Source: Epiperipatus broadwayi (taxonomy: Eukaryota > Onychophora > Udeonychophora > Euonychophora > Peripatidae). Taken from it: a stretch of 64,000 nt of DNA. Location of the stretch: the NCBI GenBank assembly GCA_028023455.1, contig JAQFVV010012477.1, positions 1,109,501-1,173,500 on the forward strand. The letters run 5' to 3'. The position numbers were made by a program, and so were the translations under genes. A model generated the notes under the pieces. That model made no database searches, was not told the DNA's origin, and was given only the letters and a program-made list of their open reading frames with translations. Each line of letters starts with the position of its first letter. The first letter of the stretch is position 1. Positions 10,931-23,945 of this stretch are shown one piece after another.

Positions 10931-13424
10931 TAACCAGTAATTAATTCTTATCAACTTTAACAATAAACTAAAGGAACTGTACATTCTTGGTGAATGAACA
11001 TTACTAACTAGATTGATGTGATGTAGATAAAATATGAAAATAATACTACTTCTATGAGAAAATGTAGTTGTGGACATATTCTAAATCTAACTTTTTTATG
11101 TATGTAAATTTGTTTTTCATAGTCATTTGTGCATATTATTTTTTGTTAAAGTCAAATAGTGTTGATATTGTATTGGATCTTATCTCTCATCATTAAGGTA
11201 ATAAGGATGGCTCATTTGCTGTTAATAAAGATACTGGTATTAACATATACACTCTAGATTATTTTGACATAAATTAGCTATTTGATTATGGGTTTTATTA
11301 AAAGATGGTGAAGTGCTTGATAACTAATTTGAGGATACTTTGTTGTGACATTTTATATTTTTTCTCTTAGATATATAGATAGAGGTTTTGATACCTTATC
11401 ACATTTATTATATCATTCATGTATTTTTAAAAGTTTTTAGACTTCTCTAACTTTTTTTTGATAAAATATTCTGTACTTGATACAATTTTAGTATTGACAA
11501 AATGTATATTATAGTGAATATGTTAATGGAAATCATTATCTGATTGTATTATCATGTGAATCTCATTCAATTACTGTGATAGCGATTTGCCATGACAGTA
11601 TACAAAGCATTCTAAATTCTACCTAAATTTTCATAATCAAGTTCAAGAGAAATTGAATACTCGATCGTGGCAATTTTCTGATTGTTGGAAATATATTTTT
11701 CCACTATTACAAGATTTTTTATGTAAGAGTTAATAACTTTAATTATAAATGAGGTTTTTAAAAAATATTGTTTTAAATATAGTGGATTGTTTGTGTATTG
11801 ATTTTAACACTGCATCTGTTTAATATTAAGGCATCATAGATAAATACATCTTTTTTAAAGCCTTATGGCATAGTAAAACCTCATCTGTGAAAAGGATTCT
11901 TATTACTGAACAAAAATGCCTCAGGTATGATAGATAATGAATGAATGTTTTTAAATATGATTTTTTTTCTCAATCCAGGAAAAAGTAAAAAAAAATAATT
12001 AAAAAGATGTAACAATCATATCATATAATAATGATATGAAACAAAACCTTATTAGTATAAATAAAGACACTGGAGTTGGTTTGCAAATCATATGATAGAT
12101 GATTTTTAATATATCTAAGCCAACCTGAAGTCTTATAATGTAAATTTTAATGTTTTAATGTGGATTGTCCATAAAAAGATTAGCAAAAATATAACAAATT
12201 GATAAATCCACTTTGCCAGATGCTTGGATAAACTTGAAAATTTAATTAAAACATTTTCCTACTTTAAAACATGTATTATTCACATCATTATTAAGAACAA
12301 GAAAATCAATTAATTATAGTATATTGTCATCACCATGAATATTATCAAAAAGACAATAGCATCTCATTACATAATCATTAGAACATTTGCATTAGATGAA
12401 GCTACTAGAAATAATACAAATTTATAATCTCTCAGATATCAATGGAAAGTTATGTTTAAGATGCATCTCATCAAAAATTAATTTGATTTAAAATTTAGCT
12501 AATCACCTAGTTAAAAATCATTGACAACTAAGTTGATTGGTTATGAGATCAAGCTATTTTAAAAAATATGTTCTTAGAATCTAAAAAGAAAAAATAGCAA
12601 TTAATATTGTACCTGGATTTAACTTGGTAACACGGTACGCATACAATATTAGTAAATGCATATAGACATCCATCATATATATGTAGCAATAACTAATTAT
12701 ATTAAGTATTAATAGTAATTATTAATAATAACAATTATAAAAATCTGATATATATAAATCTTCAAATACTAACTAAATTTTTCTATAAAATATATTTAAA
12801 GGATAATTTCCTTGATTGTAGAATTATCCAGGTTATTACTCAGTATGAGAAAAAAGCTTTGATAATCTATTTATTTAATTAAATTTTGCTAATAGAGACA
12901 AGCAAAGTAATTTCTGTTGGTAAATTAATTCTTTCGAAAAGCTGGATTATTTCAGATTAGGAATATTGAAAATAATAAGAAAAAGTTAATTTTGAAGAGA
13001 AAAGTGCAAAAGCAGAAAATTAATGTGAATAATTTTATTAGTTTTTCTTTTTAACTTTTATTTTTTATCTAGTTAAATAAAGATTTTAACCAGCGATAAA
13101 AAAATCTCGGAGCAGAAAAACAATTAAATAGCGTAGAGAAAAATAAGTTAAAAAAGAAAATGCATTTAAATTTTAAACTAAAAAAAAGAGGTGAAAAAAA
13201 CCAAACATTTATTATAAAAACGAACAATCGTTTGACGTGTATATACAACTACACCCCACAACAGGGAACACGTGGTATGGTCTAATCATAGCCCATCTAT
13301 ATGCTGTAGAAATGACCTGAATTTGAATCTTATTAAAGAAAAATTAGATTTAAGCTTCTATTAGAAAAGTATAATCTAAAAGCTTTATTTCTTGGAAGTT
13401 CATTAAAACTCGAAGGTTAAAAAT
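10931..13424. other. AT-rich sequence, no gene seen
   Basis: About 2.5 kb without a supportable ORF. A moderately GC-richer patch at about 13230-13320 contains TGAATTTGAATCTT, vaguely B-box-like, just before the tRNA-like relic listed next. Confidence 0.5.
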
Positions 13425-13493
13425 TCCTGAGCTGAAATCGGTACGAGGACTTTATGATCCAGAGATTGGATACTCTACCACTGCACAAACCCA
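13425..13493 (-). repeat. tRNA-like relic, possible SINE head
   Basis: Read on the minus strand, the block begins GTTTGTGCAGTGGTAGAGTA, close to a tRNA D-arm/A-box (GCAGTGGTAGAG). About 40 bp later it has GTACCGATTTC, a decayed B-box (consensus GGTTCGANTCC). The putative anticodon stem does not pair well, so this is not a functional tRNA. It is better read as an old SINE head or tRNA pseudogene. Confidence 0.35.
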
Positions 13494-14035
13494 TGTATAG
13501 TTTAGATTCCAATCACGCTTGAAGATACTTTTATGTAATAGGCCACTAGCCATTTTAGTTAATAATCTAATATTGTTTTGTAATCGATAACTATATTTTC
13601 TTTGAAATAGAGAGTTAATTAATAAATTTTATCTTTTATATATATAAAATCTGCCCCATCAACAAGTTTAGTACAATATTTTTCATTATTATTCTAGGAA
13701 GAGTTGGTGAAAAAACTTCTTCCTGGTAATTTATTCAAGGCTCATTTTATATTTTAATTTATTTCTAAAGAGAAAAGTCATTTCCAGAACTATTTTGCAG
13801 GTTTTGAGAAATGTTAGATACTTCATGACAACTTATTTATTAATCACATTTTATATAAATATCATTAAAAACCAGGCAATACTTAGACAATCCCAATATC
13901 AATAGCAATAAAGAACTTCAAACTGTTGGCAATGCAACTTTCTATTACCAATAAGATATATACTTAATGAAGAATTAGACAAGTAAATGTAAATTGACTT
14001 ATTTTACATTTGCTTAACAAATTTGATTAAGGCTC
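13494..14035. other. AT-rich spacer upstream of the RTE relic
   Basis: No coding signal was recognised before the RTE-like element. If that element once had an apurinic-endonuclease N-terminus, it is not recognisable here. Confidence 0.45.
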
Positions 14036-16455
14036 ATAGTGATGAAGTAGTAAAAGATTTTTTATGTGAATGTTAAAAAGGCCCTTGATTAGACCAAACC
14101 ACATTTTCTAATTCTTATAGGAAACTTTAATGCTAGAATTGGTAAACAATTGAAAGATGAAAGTGCTGTAGATAAATTTGGTCACGGTGATAGAAATGAG
14201 GGAGGACATAGACTTGTGGAATTTGCAGAAAAATAAAAATGTTATATTGTTTATTCTTTTTTTAAAAAAAAAAATGTTAAAAGGAAATGAACATGGAAGC
14301 ATCCAAATGAAGGTATAGAAGAATTGGATTATATTTTGATTAAGAAAACATACATATTTAATGATTATAATGCTCTTAAAAAATTCAATACAGGAAATGA
14401 TCATCAAATAGTGAGATATAAGATACATGTTAATGCAAAACTAAAGAGGTAAAAATTATTAAGAAACCAATATTCACAGTTGATATTCCTAATCTTCAGA
14501 AACAGTCTAATAAATTTAAATTAGAATTTGCAAATCATTTTCAAATATTAGAAGATTTTGAACATAATTCAGATTGAAATGCAATTAACAGGAAAATAAC
14601 TGATATACTTTTAAAAACTGCAACAATAATAGCTGGTAGAAAGAAACAGAAGTTGACTATTAAAATTTCTATTGAAACTTATAGAATTTATGAAGAAAAG
14701 AAAATATATAATAGTATACAAAAGTGATGCATTAAAAAGGATAAATCTCAAATTTTGTAAAGTGATGCATAAAAGATCATGATATAAAAAAGTATAATCG
14801 TGAACTAGAAAGGAAAGTTATAGAAGAGAATAAAAGTCTCAAGATGGTGAAAACAACATTTTGATATTGTAGGAAACTTCTAGACAAAAAAATAGAACTA
14901 TTAATAAAAATAGAGATCACACCATGAAATGGGTAGAACAGTATTAGCAAGAATTATACAGTAAAAACAACAAGTACATCCAACAACTATATATCTTTTG
15001 AATTGTCCTGGATTATAAATGAAGAAGTGAGACAGGCAATTAAATTTATAAATAAGAGAAAATCTTCAAGTAATCATGACATTATAATTAATATCTTAAA
15101 AATACAACAAATGTCTAAATGATAATGATAAATCAGGTGATTAGAAGAATGGAGTATTAATATTAATATTTTAAAAAGATGATAAAGAATATGTTAGAAA
15201 TTACAGACTTATCAATCTTTTATCAGTTTAATACAAAATTTTTACCAAGATAATTACAATTCATCCACAGAGAACTTTGTATTTCAATCAACCAAAAGAA
15301 GAGGTTGGATTTAAAAGTTGTTTCAGTATTATTGATCATATCCAAGTATTGAGAGAAATTATAGAAAGCATGAATGAATAAGAGTTGGCATTATACTCTA
15401 GATTTGTAGATTATGAAAAGGTATTTGATTCTATATGTATTTCTTCAGTGATTAAAGCATTGCATTATCAAGATATAGAAACAGAATATTGTCATATTCT
15501 GAAACATGTTTATAAAAATGCAACAGCAACAATTAGATTACAAAATGATATTACAAAAGTTAACATTGAGAATGTTATAAGACATGATTCTATATCCACA
15601 AAATATTTTACAGCAGTGTAGTGCTGCAAGAAATATTTTGTGGATTAGAATGGGAAGCTAAAGGAATAAAAGTAAATGGATGTTATTTAAGACATTTAGA
15701 TTTTGCAGATGGTGTCATTGTTTTTGAAAATAAGGCTTCAGAGCTTCAGGAAATGCAGCAAGATTTATCAAGAGAGTAGGACTAAAGGTAAACATTAAAA
15801 AGTCTATAGTAATGTTCAATGGCTTTTCTCAAAAAATGATAATAAAGATTGAAGAATTAGAAAAAGGTGACAACTACAAATACCTGGGTTACATTATTAC
15901 TACAGATGTAAACATAATGGATAAAATTAATCATAGAATTAAATTTTTTTGGAGTGCTTTTGGTAGAAGTAACTTGATATTAAAAGAAAATATACCTATG
16001 TGTTTGAAAAGGAAGGTTCAATAAATATATTTTACCAGTTCTTACTTATAAATCTGAGACTTGGACACTTAATAGCAGAGTAATACAGTGACTTCAGACT
16101 GCTTAAAGAAGTATCGAGAGATGCATATTATGAATAACTAGAAATGATCAAAAACCCAGTACATAAATAAGAGAGCAAACACGTGTTATTGACATCATTG
16201 AAACAATTAAAAGACTGTAGTGGAATTTGTTTCGGCATATTTCTGGAAGAGATGATGTATAATGACCAATTGAAATATTAATTTGTATTCCAAAAGATTG
16301 TAAAAAAAACCCAGAAATAGGCTACATATGAAATGGATAGGTGAAATAACAAAGTGTACAGACATGATGTGGAGAAGAGATGTTAGAGATCAGAAAAGAT
16401 GAATTGAACTTGGAGAAGCCTTCATCCTGCATTCAATTGATAATGGTGGGTAATG
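14036..16455 (+). pseudogene. Degenerate RTE-like non-LTR retrotransposon, endonuclease plus RT
   Basis: This is the relic of a single retrotransposon ORF, readable in pieces with many stops and frameshifts. At about 14110-14430 one reads an apurinic-type endonuclease: a GxFNARIGK-like motif, then FGHGDRNEGG, LVEFAEK, KWTW-like and DYILIKK, and finally NDHQIVRYK for the usual SDHR. The reverse transcriptase is weakly visible at about 15160-15940, including FVDYEKVFDS (15400-15430) in place of the usual FxDxxKAFDS, and a stretch near 15700 where LDFADGVIVF stands for the FADD catalytic box. At 15812-16024 comes YKYLGYIIT..., then the C-terminal region to about 16455 (TYKSETWTLNSR, RRILGITRND-like). 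The order matches RTE/craniofacial-development-protein-2-like elements. It is 5'-truncated and inactive. Confidence 0.8.
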
Positions 16456-17390
16456 TTATATATTAATATTCTAATATTCTCACAGATAAATGATGAATTC
16501 ATAGTATTCTTTTCAAGAGATAGAGAAATTATTAAAAGGCCCAAGAGTATAAATGAGAAGTGTGAATTGAAGCAAATTAACAATATTTGGAAAAAGCTAT
16601 TGGTGGATAAAATGTTGTTTTTTTAAAAAAAAAAAATTGACAAATAGAATTTGAGTATTAAAATAACAAAGAAAAAAATACTGATTTTAAATCTCACCAA
16701 CCACATTCTTAAGATTTGAGATAAAGACTGAGGAAAGTACTTGTACTGAAACATCATTATATTTTTACTAAACTGAAACTCCCGGAAATAATACTCTCTC
16801 TTTCTCTCTCTATCTCTATCTATATATATATATATCATAGATATGATAAATTATTTATATCTGTATATATGATTGGGTATATAAAAATGTAAATAAAAAA
16901 CTTTTTTTTTAATAACTGTAAACAAATCCGGTGTTACTTTTAACTTATTTTAATTACAAGATTTTTCTTTTAAGTGAATATTTTTTTCAGCTAAATAAAG
17001 TTTCATTTACATATTGAATTTAGAAATAAAAGACAAAATAATTTGTTTAAATATTTTATGTTGTCAAGCTTATTTTAATTATAAGTTATTGAAATATAGT
17101 TAAAGTTCATACACATTTTTAATTAATATAGAAGCTAATATTATTATTACAAAGTTGTTATGATTTTTCAATTTATAATATTAATTTTAAAAAATTGGAA
17201 AATGTATATATATATTGTTTGTTGGTGTTGTTGCGTGGTTGGTTGAGTTAATATGTTTTACATCCAAACTGATTACAAAGAAAACTTTTTTGTCATTTCA
17301 TTAAAAAGTTAAAAGTTGCTCAAAGATTAATAAAATCGGTTCAAATCATAAGAAGAAATGGAAACTATCTTCACATTCTAATTAGAATAT
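16456..17390. other. AT-rich sequence with CT/AT microsatellite
   Basis: There is a (CT)n/(CTAT)n/(AT)n run at about 16793-16835. The minus-strand ORF reading over it (YIDRDRERKRE...) is a microsatellite translation, not a gene. The rest has no recognised feature. Confidence 0.6.
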
Positions 17391-17400
17391 TTAATTCGGA

Positions 17401-17660
17401 ACTCAGACTTTCACACGATCCTTAACTATCCACTCTATCTCATATTGCTGACACACTTGATCACACACATGTTGAAAAGATAAATAATCACCAATAACGG
17501 TATTTTGTGCTAAACCAGCACTCATCAGTTGGTCCAGATTATCATCTTTACACAAATATGCAATCGGTCATGTGAAAGTCTGAGTTCAAACCTTCTATAT
17601 ATTACATATTGGAATGCAGATATGAAAAAGCCTGTACTGTAGAGAAAAAAAAATTATATA
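17401..17660. mobile_element. Short tRNA-like foldback element with about 10-bp direct repeats
   Basis: This belongs to the same family as the element at 9.1-10.05 kb. It opens with ACTCAGACTTTCACACGATC, the inverse of GTGAAAGTCTGAGTTCAAAC near 17574-17592. It ends with the family terminus CTGTACTGTAGAGAAAAA. The direct repeat TTAATTCGGA lies at 17391-17400 and 17661-17670, with one further matching A on each side's inner or outer base, and looks like a target duplication. It is a shorter, possibly internally deleted copy. Confidence 0.6.
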
Positions 17661-17852
17661 TTAATTCGGAAAAGCAAATGTGAAATATATATTTTTTAAT
17701 TGCAACATATTTCTTTTCTCAAATTTCCTAAATAAACAGAATAATTTTATCATGGTGAATATTTTTATTAAATTTTTAAATTATTTTCTAGTAAATCTTT
17801 TTTCATCTTTGAGAATGATGCAATTCTGCTAGTATTAATATACTGCTAAAAC

Positions 17853-18145
17853 GCAATGTATGGGTAAGACAACAAACAGGTGTTACTGACCTTATTGAAA
17901 AAATTAAAAGATTGAAATGGAGTTGGGCTGGACATATTGCTAGAAGAAATGATAATATATGGACAATTGAAATTTTAAACTGGATTCCAAGAGATTGTAA
18001 AAGACCCAGAAAGAGACCACATGTGAGATGGATGGATGAAATAAGAAAATGTGCAGGGGTGTTGTGGAGAAGAGAAGCTAAAGATCGGAGAAGATGGATT
18101 AAACTTGGAGAGACCTTCATCCTGCAGTGGATTGGTAATGGTTGA
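17853..18145 (+). pseudogene. RTE-like element, C-terminal fragment
   Basis: A 5'-truncated copy of the RTE C-terminus, open for about 97 codons: VRQQTGVTDLIE, then KRLKWSWAGHIARRNDN, then IPRDCKRPRKRPHVRWMDEI and a tail ending LGETFILQWIGNG before TGA at 18143-18145. This WAGH...RPxxRWxDEI pattern is characteristic of the C-terminal domain of RTE-like and CFDP2-like elements. It is better preserved than the matching part of the copy at 16.2-16.45 kb, so it is a younger or different insertion. A TGATGATGATC tail follows at 18142-18152, as is common at RTE 3' ends. The minus-strand ORF covering the same bases is a shadow. Confidence 0.85.
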
Positions 18146-18159
18146 TGATGATCATTTAG

Positions 18160-19661
18160 CAATAATAAACTGACGTTTGTCATAAAAATTTCCAGGAAAC
18201 GTAAAAAAGAAATATAAGTTTTAAATTAAAAATTTTTCACACAAGAAGCTAAATATTTTTTTTGTCAATAAAATGCAAAACTATCGTTTTAAATTAATAG
18301 ATGATTATTTGCATTATCAGCACCAAAATTTGAAGCTATAGAAATCTCAATGTTTATATTTAAAATATTTCTACTTAAAATGAAAAAAAAAACTTTACGT
18401 GAATAATTTTTTGTTTCAAACTTATTAATTTAATTAAAACGTTAGTAAGGGAAAAATAAATTAAAACATATGAATATGCATTTTTTAATCTATTATTTAA
18501 ATTTTAAATTTTGTCTCATATATATTTTGTAAAAATTCCTATAATTTTAAAAAAAAAAAAACTAATAACATTTATTTAATACCTAAATAATAATTATATT
18601 AATTTCCAAAGCAACATTTATTATTAGACACACTTATTTATGCACTAATATCGAATATATTATACATCAATAATTAAGACGTTCATTTAATTAAAATTTT
18701 TAATTTTCACTAATATATATATATATGTCATATATTTTATTTATATGATTCAACATATATATTTTTTATATTTATAACACAAATCATAATAAAGCACTTT
18801 TTTAAAAAAGTTAATGTCTAGAAAATAATGTGATTAAATCTGAATTCTTTCATATACATATACTTACTGTTTATTAAATAATGTAATATGGCGCTTTAAC
18901 TTTGTATCTTCAGATTAGTAACGCTTTGACATATAAGAAATAAAATACATTGTCACCTTTTCAAATACATTATAATAAAAAATATTAATTTACATTTGAA
19001 AGTTGGTAATACATTTGAAGTCTTTATTTGCAATTGATTTTACTTAAGCCGATATTAATTTACCACACAAGCTATAATAATATTTAAATTATTCTTTCCC
19101 TCTGTTAAATCTTGGCATAAACAAATGTGTTTGGACCCTTAAATAATGCATAAAAAGTAGAAAATATTCTACAGTAATGCAAACTTTTCAGCAAAATTTA
19201 ATGTATTAAAAAGAAATAGATTGGAATAATAACACTAATAATAAAAAATTAAGTATTTTTTTTTTCTTCTATTCATGAAAATTAATGTAAAGTAAAAAAT
19301 CTATTGTCTGAATGTTCTAGCTCCTTACTGAAGTGAGTCAAAACCTCAAACCAAACCAATCAGTCTGAGGATGGGAATTATTCTAGATAAAGATTTTATA
19401 GGCTTTTTTTTGGCACTTATCAATAAAAGCTTGTAAAAGCTATTGGTATGCCCTCTATATTCCATTTCTGTAATACAAGCTTAAAAAGAAAAGTCATGTG
19501 ATAATATATGATTTATTTTATTGATTATTAAAAAAAACGCTTCTATAAAAACCAAGTACTTGTCATTTTTGTCTTCAAATATAATATTTTTGACAAATTT
19601 ATAGTGTGGCTTCTAATTACAAGTGGATTTTTAGATAGCTTTAAATATATATACATGCATA
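18160..19661. other. AT-rich sequence, no gene seen
   Basis: No supportable ORF. A slightly GC-richer patch at 19317-19470 (CTTACTGAAGTGAGTCAAAA and following) may be an old repeat, but I cannot assign it. Confidence 0.5.
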
Positions 19662-19800
19662 TATGGGATTTGAAGTCATACTTTTAAGCTTCCTATAGTT
19701 AACCCCTCCATTTTATACAACCAATAATCATAACCACATACATATGAAAAAGTTAAATAGTCTCCAATATACTTCTAATTTCATTAAATTCAATATATAT
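19662..19800 (-). repeat. Partial copy of the tRNA-like foldback module
   Basis: Sequence from GGGATTTGAAGTCATACTTT to AAAGTTAAATAGTCTCCAAT parallels the left modules at 9.1 and 52.9 kb in order and spacing: a B-box-like start, a cytosine-rich middle, CATAACCACATACATATG, then AGTCTCCAATATA. It is strongly diverged, and only one arm is recognisable. Confidence 0.45.
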
Positions 19801-22800
19801 ATAGTGCCCTTTTCTATAGGTCAGAAATAGTCAATTATAGTAAATTACTAAAAATTTTAAATTTTAGAATATGTTCTTTTGATATGTTAATTATAGTTTG
19901 TCAATTATGTTATAAAGTACAATTTGAAGCTAAAGAAAATATGTAGTATATAAAATTATAGTGAATCATTTAAAAATAGTTATGTAAAGTTTTAAATATT
20001 GTTGCATATGGTTGCAAAAGCTGTCCATATTAAATAACACAGCTATAAATAATTAAAAGAATATTTAAATGTTAAATTTTAATAGTTTTAAAACTTATAG
20101 AAGTAAATGTTGTATTTAAATTTATAAAATCATATTTAGTAATGATAATTTTTTTAAAAAAAAACGTATATTTTAAAAAAATTAGCTTTGTGATAATGAA
20201 AATTGTATTTAGTTTTATATTTTCTAAATTGTTCTTCCAAAATTTTATAATTATATTATTTAATATAATAAGTGTAGCAATTTTATAAATCCAGACAGAG
20301 AAATAGATTGAAAATCATCTGTCTCAATTTTATATTAATCATGTGACTTTTAATACATGGTTAAACACACATGCTTGTTTGAATTTAGATTAACAAAATT
20401 TGAAATATTTAAAAGTTGTATTATAGAACTGAATATAATTGCTATCTATCATAGAAGTGAATATTAAATAGTTATTATAAAATGTTTCTAAAATGTTTTA
20501 AGTAGTGTTTTATAAAGACGAGTACAGTTAATAAAAAAGGGTTAATATTTTGTTTAAATAAAAATAGATAAATTAAATATTAAAAGTGGAATAAATTCAT
20601 TAAATATTATTTTAAAAGTTAATTTTAAATATTTTTAAGTAATTTATCAAAGTAATAATCAATCTGAAAGTAATATTTTAAATAATATTTTTAAGTTTTA
20701 TTACGTCATAATTTTTATTTTTAAAATTTAATTCTGTAAAACTGAAAATATGTAAATTTGTTCTCAAGCTAAAAGTAATAATTGACCAATAGGATAAAGT
20801 ATTCTTGCAAGGTATAAATATCATTGTAACTGATTTATCTGGGGAGATTAATAATGGATTGAAACCAGAGAAAGGTATATTAGTAGCTATCAAAGAGATA
20901 GTCATTTTAAATTTTTATTTTAGTCAATTTTTAGTACTTTCTTATCGTTTTATTTGCAAAAACTAATTGATATTTTTTAAAAAGTATTTTGCAAAAAAGA
21001 GTTTAAAATATAATATATTTTAGAAACTTCATGATAATGATTTGGTAGGCTTTAACAGTTTACTTGCCAGGATTATTTTATTCTAAGTTTAACCTAGAAC
21101 TCTGCATTGAAAGATGGATATACTACGAAATAAAATGTATATAAATTCTAATAATGTAAAAATGTTTGAAATATTTGTTGATACAGCTTCATTAATGTTT
21201 AACCAAAGAACTGTTTTAGTACATAAAAACCCGGACATTATATTGATGCAATGGAAAGCTTTTTGCCATCTAAAAAAATTTGTGACGCATTATTTATCAG
21301 CTTATCCAGGAGTTTTAAAAAAAGAATAAGATAATTATATCTTATTAATTATTATAGAATATCATAATGAAAGAAATAAAATGTTTAGTCCTTTTTGAAG
21401 GAAACATTTTTCTATATATATATATCTTGAAAGAATTAAAGGAAGAAATTACAGAGAAGATTTTATTAAAAGCGTTGTGATATATAAAACTTCTAGTCTC
21501 AGAAATATTAAAAGCACATCTTTAGAAGTATTTGTTTTAAAGCACTTTATTAAGAATGGAAACCTATATAAAAAAAGTCAACATATAGTTAAATAAAAAG
21601 ATGGATTTATAAAAATACAAATAGTACTTAAAGGTTTATTGGATAACTAAAGTTAAATTAGATGGAAGATGCATCAGATATGCCACAGAGAATATTGGCA
21701 GAGAATATTGAATAAACTTCATGGGAATAATTCTTTAATATTACAGTTTAATAATTATCATTCTGAACAGTAAAGATCCGGATTATTTTCTTATAAACTT
21801 TTCTAAAATGGATTATTAATTATTTTGTTGAATTTTAAACTTTAACTCTAGAGAAAGTAATAACCATTTTTCAAACTTTATCATGAACTGTTTGTCAAGA
21901 AAAAGTTAATGGAAGAAATAAATAATTATAGTTTTGATTTCATTTTATTAACTTAGTTAAATATAAATTTTCTATTTTTTATAAGATTAGGAAAACATAA
22001 ACATTAAGTCATTAATAATATTAAAATTTTATAATAGAATAATCTAATAATTTAGATAAGAATATTTTTAGATAAAGTGTATGGATGTATATTTTCTTTA
22101 TGTATGCAATAATCAGTATCTAGTGGATGAAGAAGCCTACTGAACATGATGACCAGATAAAGGTTATTTGATAATGATAATGAATATTAATAATTTATAG
22201 TGTATATTCTTTGTTTTCTTTTAGATTATCTATGAATAGTAAGAATGGAGTATAAATGTTTTTAATTATAAATGTAAACACATTTTTTATACAACATTTT
22301 AAAAACATTATGAGATAGGATTGATTTGAAAATATGCATAAAATGATTTTTATATTAGTGATATAATCCAACATAGTAACAAATATTTATGTGGTTCTTT
22401 TAAAACTTTTCATGTTATTGGATATTCAAATATTATCTGACTAGATTGTATATGATTAAACATACAGAGTAATGAAGTAAGCAAACTTTTCTTATGGAAC
22501 TGCTAGATTGTTTTAAAATTATCAGTGAATTTTATTTATTGTTTTGTAAATGCAGATAGTATTTATCGATGTAAGATGTGGAAAATCTTGAGAAATAATA
22601 GTGAGATAGTGGCTTGGAAGTGCTTGGGTAGACAGGAAACCAAGATGATGTTTTTTTAAAAAATAGGATGTTATAAGGAATGTGAATAATACTTATAGTA
22701 TTTGTGTAGATATCAGCATAGTTAACAAAGCCCTATGACTGATACACATTTTATTTGGACAGTGTTTATATTTCTTTAAATATTTGATGTTCTAATAAAG

Positions 22801-23333
22801 CTGAAGAAATAGCTTTAACATTGTTTATGTACTAGAGGATATTAAGCAGGTAAATGTCATACCTCTATTTCTTGTTAATGCACTGTGCCATAATTTTTGA
22901 GATATGTTGTGAGTGATACTCTATCTTTCTTCCTTAGTCCTATGCATCGATTTCGCTATCTTTATTTCATGTAACTGCATCATTCAGTAAGATATTTTTG
23001 AAAAGAAATGGTAAATAATTTAGAGCTTAGGTTATGCTATCATTTTGTATAAGATCGGTTTATTTGCTTAAAAGGAATAGAATTTTATAACTTAAAATTG
23101 AAGTTCCAATGAATCCTAAAGAAAAGGAAAGAATCATAGAATATGTTTGACTTTATTTCGGAAATGAAATATAAATTTTTAGAATGGAGTATCTAAAACA
23201 AAAATGTTTTTTTTTAATGTTAATAATTTTTGAATGCATTATTATTATTATTATTTTTAAAAAAAAATAAGTATTGCATGTTTTTAAAATACAATAGTAT
23301 AAAATAAATAATGTAAATAATAGGCATAACTGG
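19801..23333. other. AT-rich, G-over-C sequence, no gene seen
   Basis: About 3.5 kb. The 71-codon ORF at 21114-21329 (+) has no recognisable domain and normal AT-rich composition, so I do not call it. The plus strand is G-richer than C from about 20.5 kb onward. Confidence 0.55.
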
Positions 23334-23746
23334 GGAATTTAAGGTTGGTTTTCGTACCCCCCCCTAATTCTAACAGACTCATTAATAATTCAAAGGATAG
23401 AACAGACCCATCTCAAACACCCCAGGTGATCTACAGCATGTCATGTCCACAGGCCGGATGCAAAGCCATATACTATGGGGAAACTAAGGCCACTGTTCAC
23501 AACAGAGCTGCTCGACACTTGTATACCTATAGAAGAGCAAAAAAGAACAGCGATAACTTTTCAATATTTCTGGAACATGAAAAGCAGACTGGCCATGTGT
23601 TCGAACCAGGCAACCCCAGGATTGTATGCCCTGAAGCCAACGACTGTAAGAGAAAGATCAAAGAGGCGTACTTTATTGTTTGCGACAACAATTCTATCAA
23701 TAGACGCGACACGTGTTTTTCCATTTCAAAAAAATGGTCAAACTGA
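23334..23746 (+). pseudogene. Penelope-like element, GIY-YIG endonuclease fragment
   Basis: An open frame of 133 codons encodes a recognisable GIY-YIG nuclease region from the C-terminus of a Penelope-like retroelement: VIYSMSCP (GIY position), GCKAIYYGET (YIG position), RAARH (the catalytic Arg/His area), then an EHEKQTGHVF segment and KRKIKEAYFI. GIY-YIG domains fused to the PLE reverse transcriptase nick DNA for target priming. The upstream reverse transcriptase is missing; the frame starts abruptly after a run of seven to eight C residues at about 23358, so the copy is 5'-truncated. GC and CpG content are clearly higher than the flanks, suggesting a relatively recent insertion. The other two ORFs over this interval are shadows. 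Confidence 0.85.
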
Positions 23747-23945
23747 TTTGCATTTACATTTGCATATTTGTTATTTAATAACACTACGTAAAGATTTATT
23801 ACGTTCGTTGGCCATGAATATGAGGGCAAACCTCGAAAGCGCTTGGCCCATTTAATAGTTTTATGCGAAATTTGTTTTGTTTATTTGGAAGCTTCTTCGT
23901 CAGCGAGTAAATCGTTTTTAGGCTATTTATTGAATAACAAGAATA
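23747..23945 (+). repeat. 3' non-coding tail of the Penelope-like element
   Basis: The GC-richer sequence continues about 200 bp past the stop codon, through GAAAGCGCTTGGCCCATTTA and GGAAGCTTCTTCGTCAGCGA, then drops to background AT content near 23930. The reverse complement contains CTGACGA (at 23898-23904), which fits the CUGANGA half of a hammerhead core, but I find no matching GAAA strand at the right distance. I infer it belongs to the same insertion because of the composition. Confidence 0.5.

Noticed and set aside
16623-16838. Minus-strand 71-codon ORF beginning MIYIYIDRDRERKRE
   Set aside because: The distinctive part translates a CT/AT microsatellite and the rest is AT-rich noise.
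23898-23904. CTGACGA on the minus strand as a hammerhead ribozyme
   Set aside because: The CUGANGA half is present, but no GAAA strand after a plausible stem II was found.
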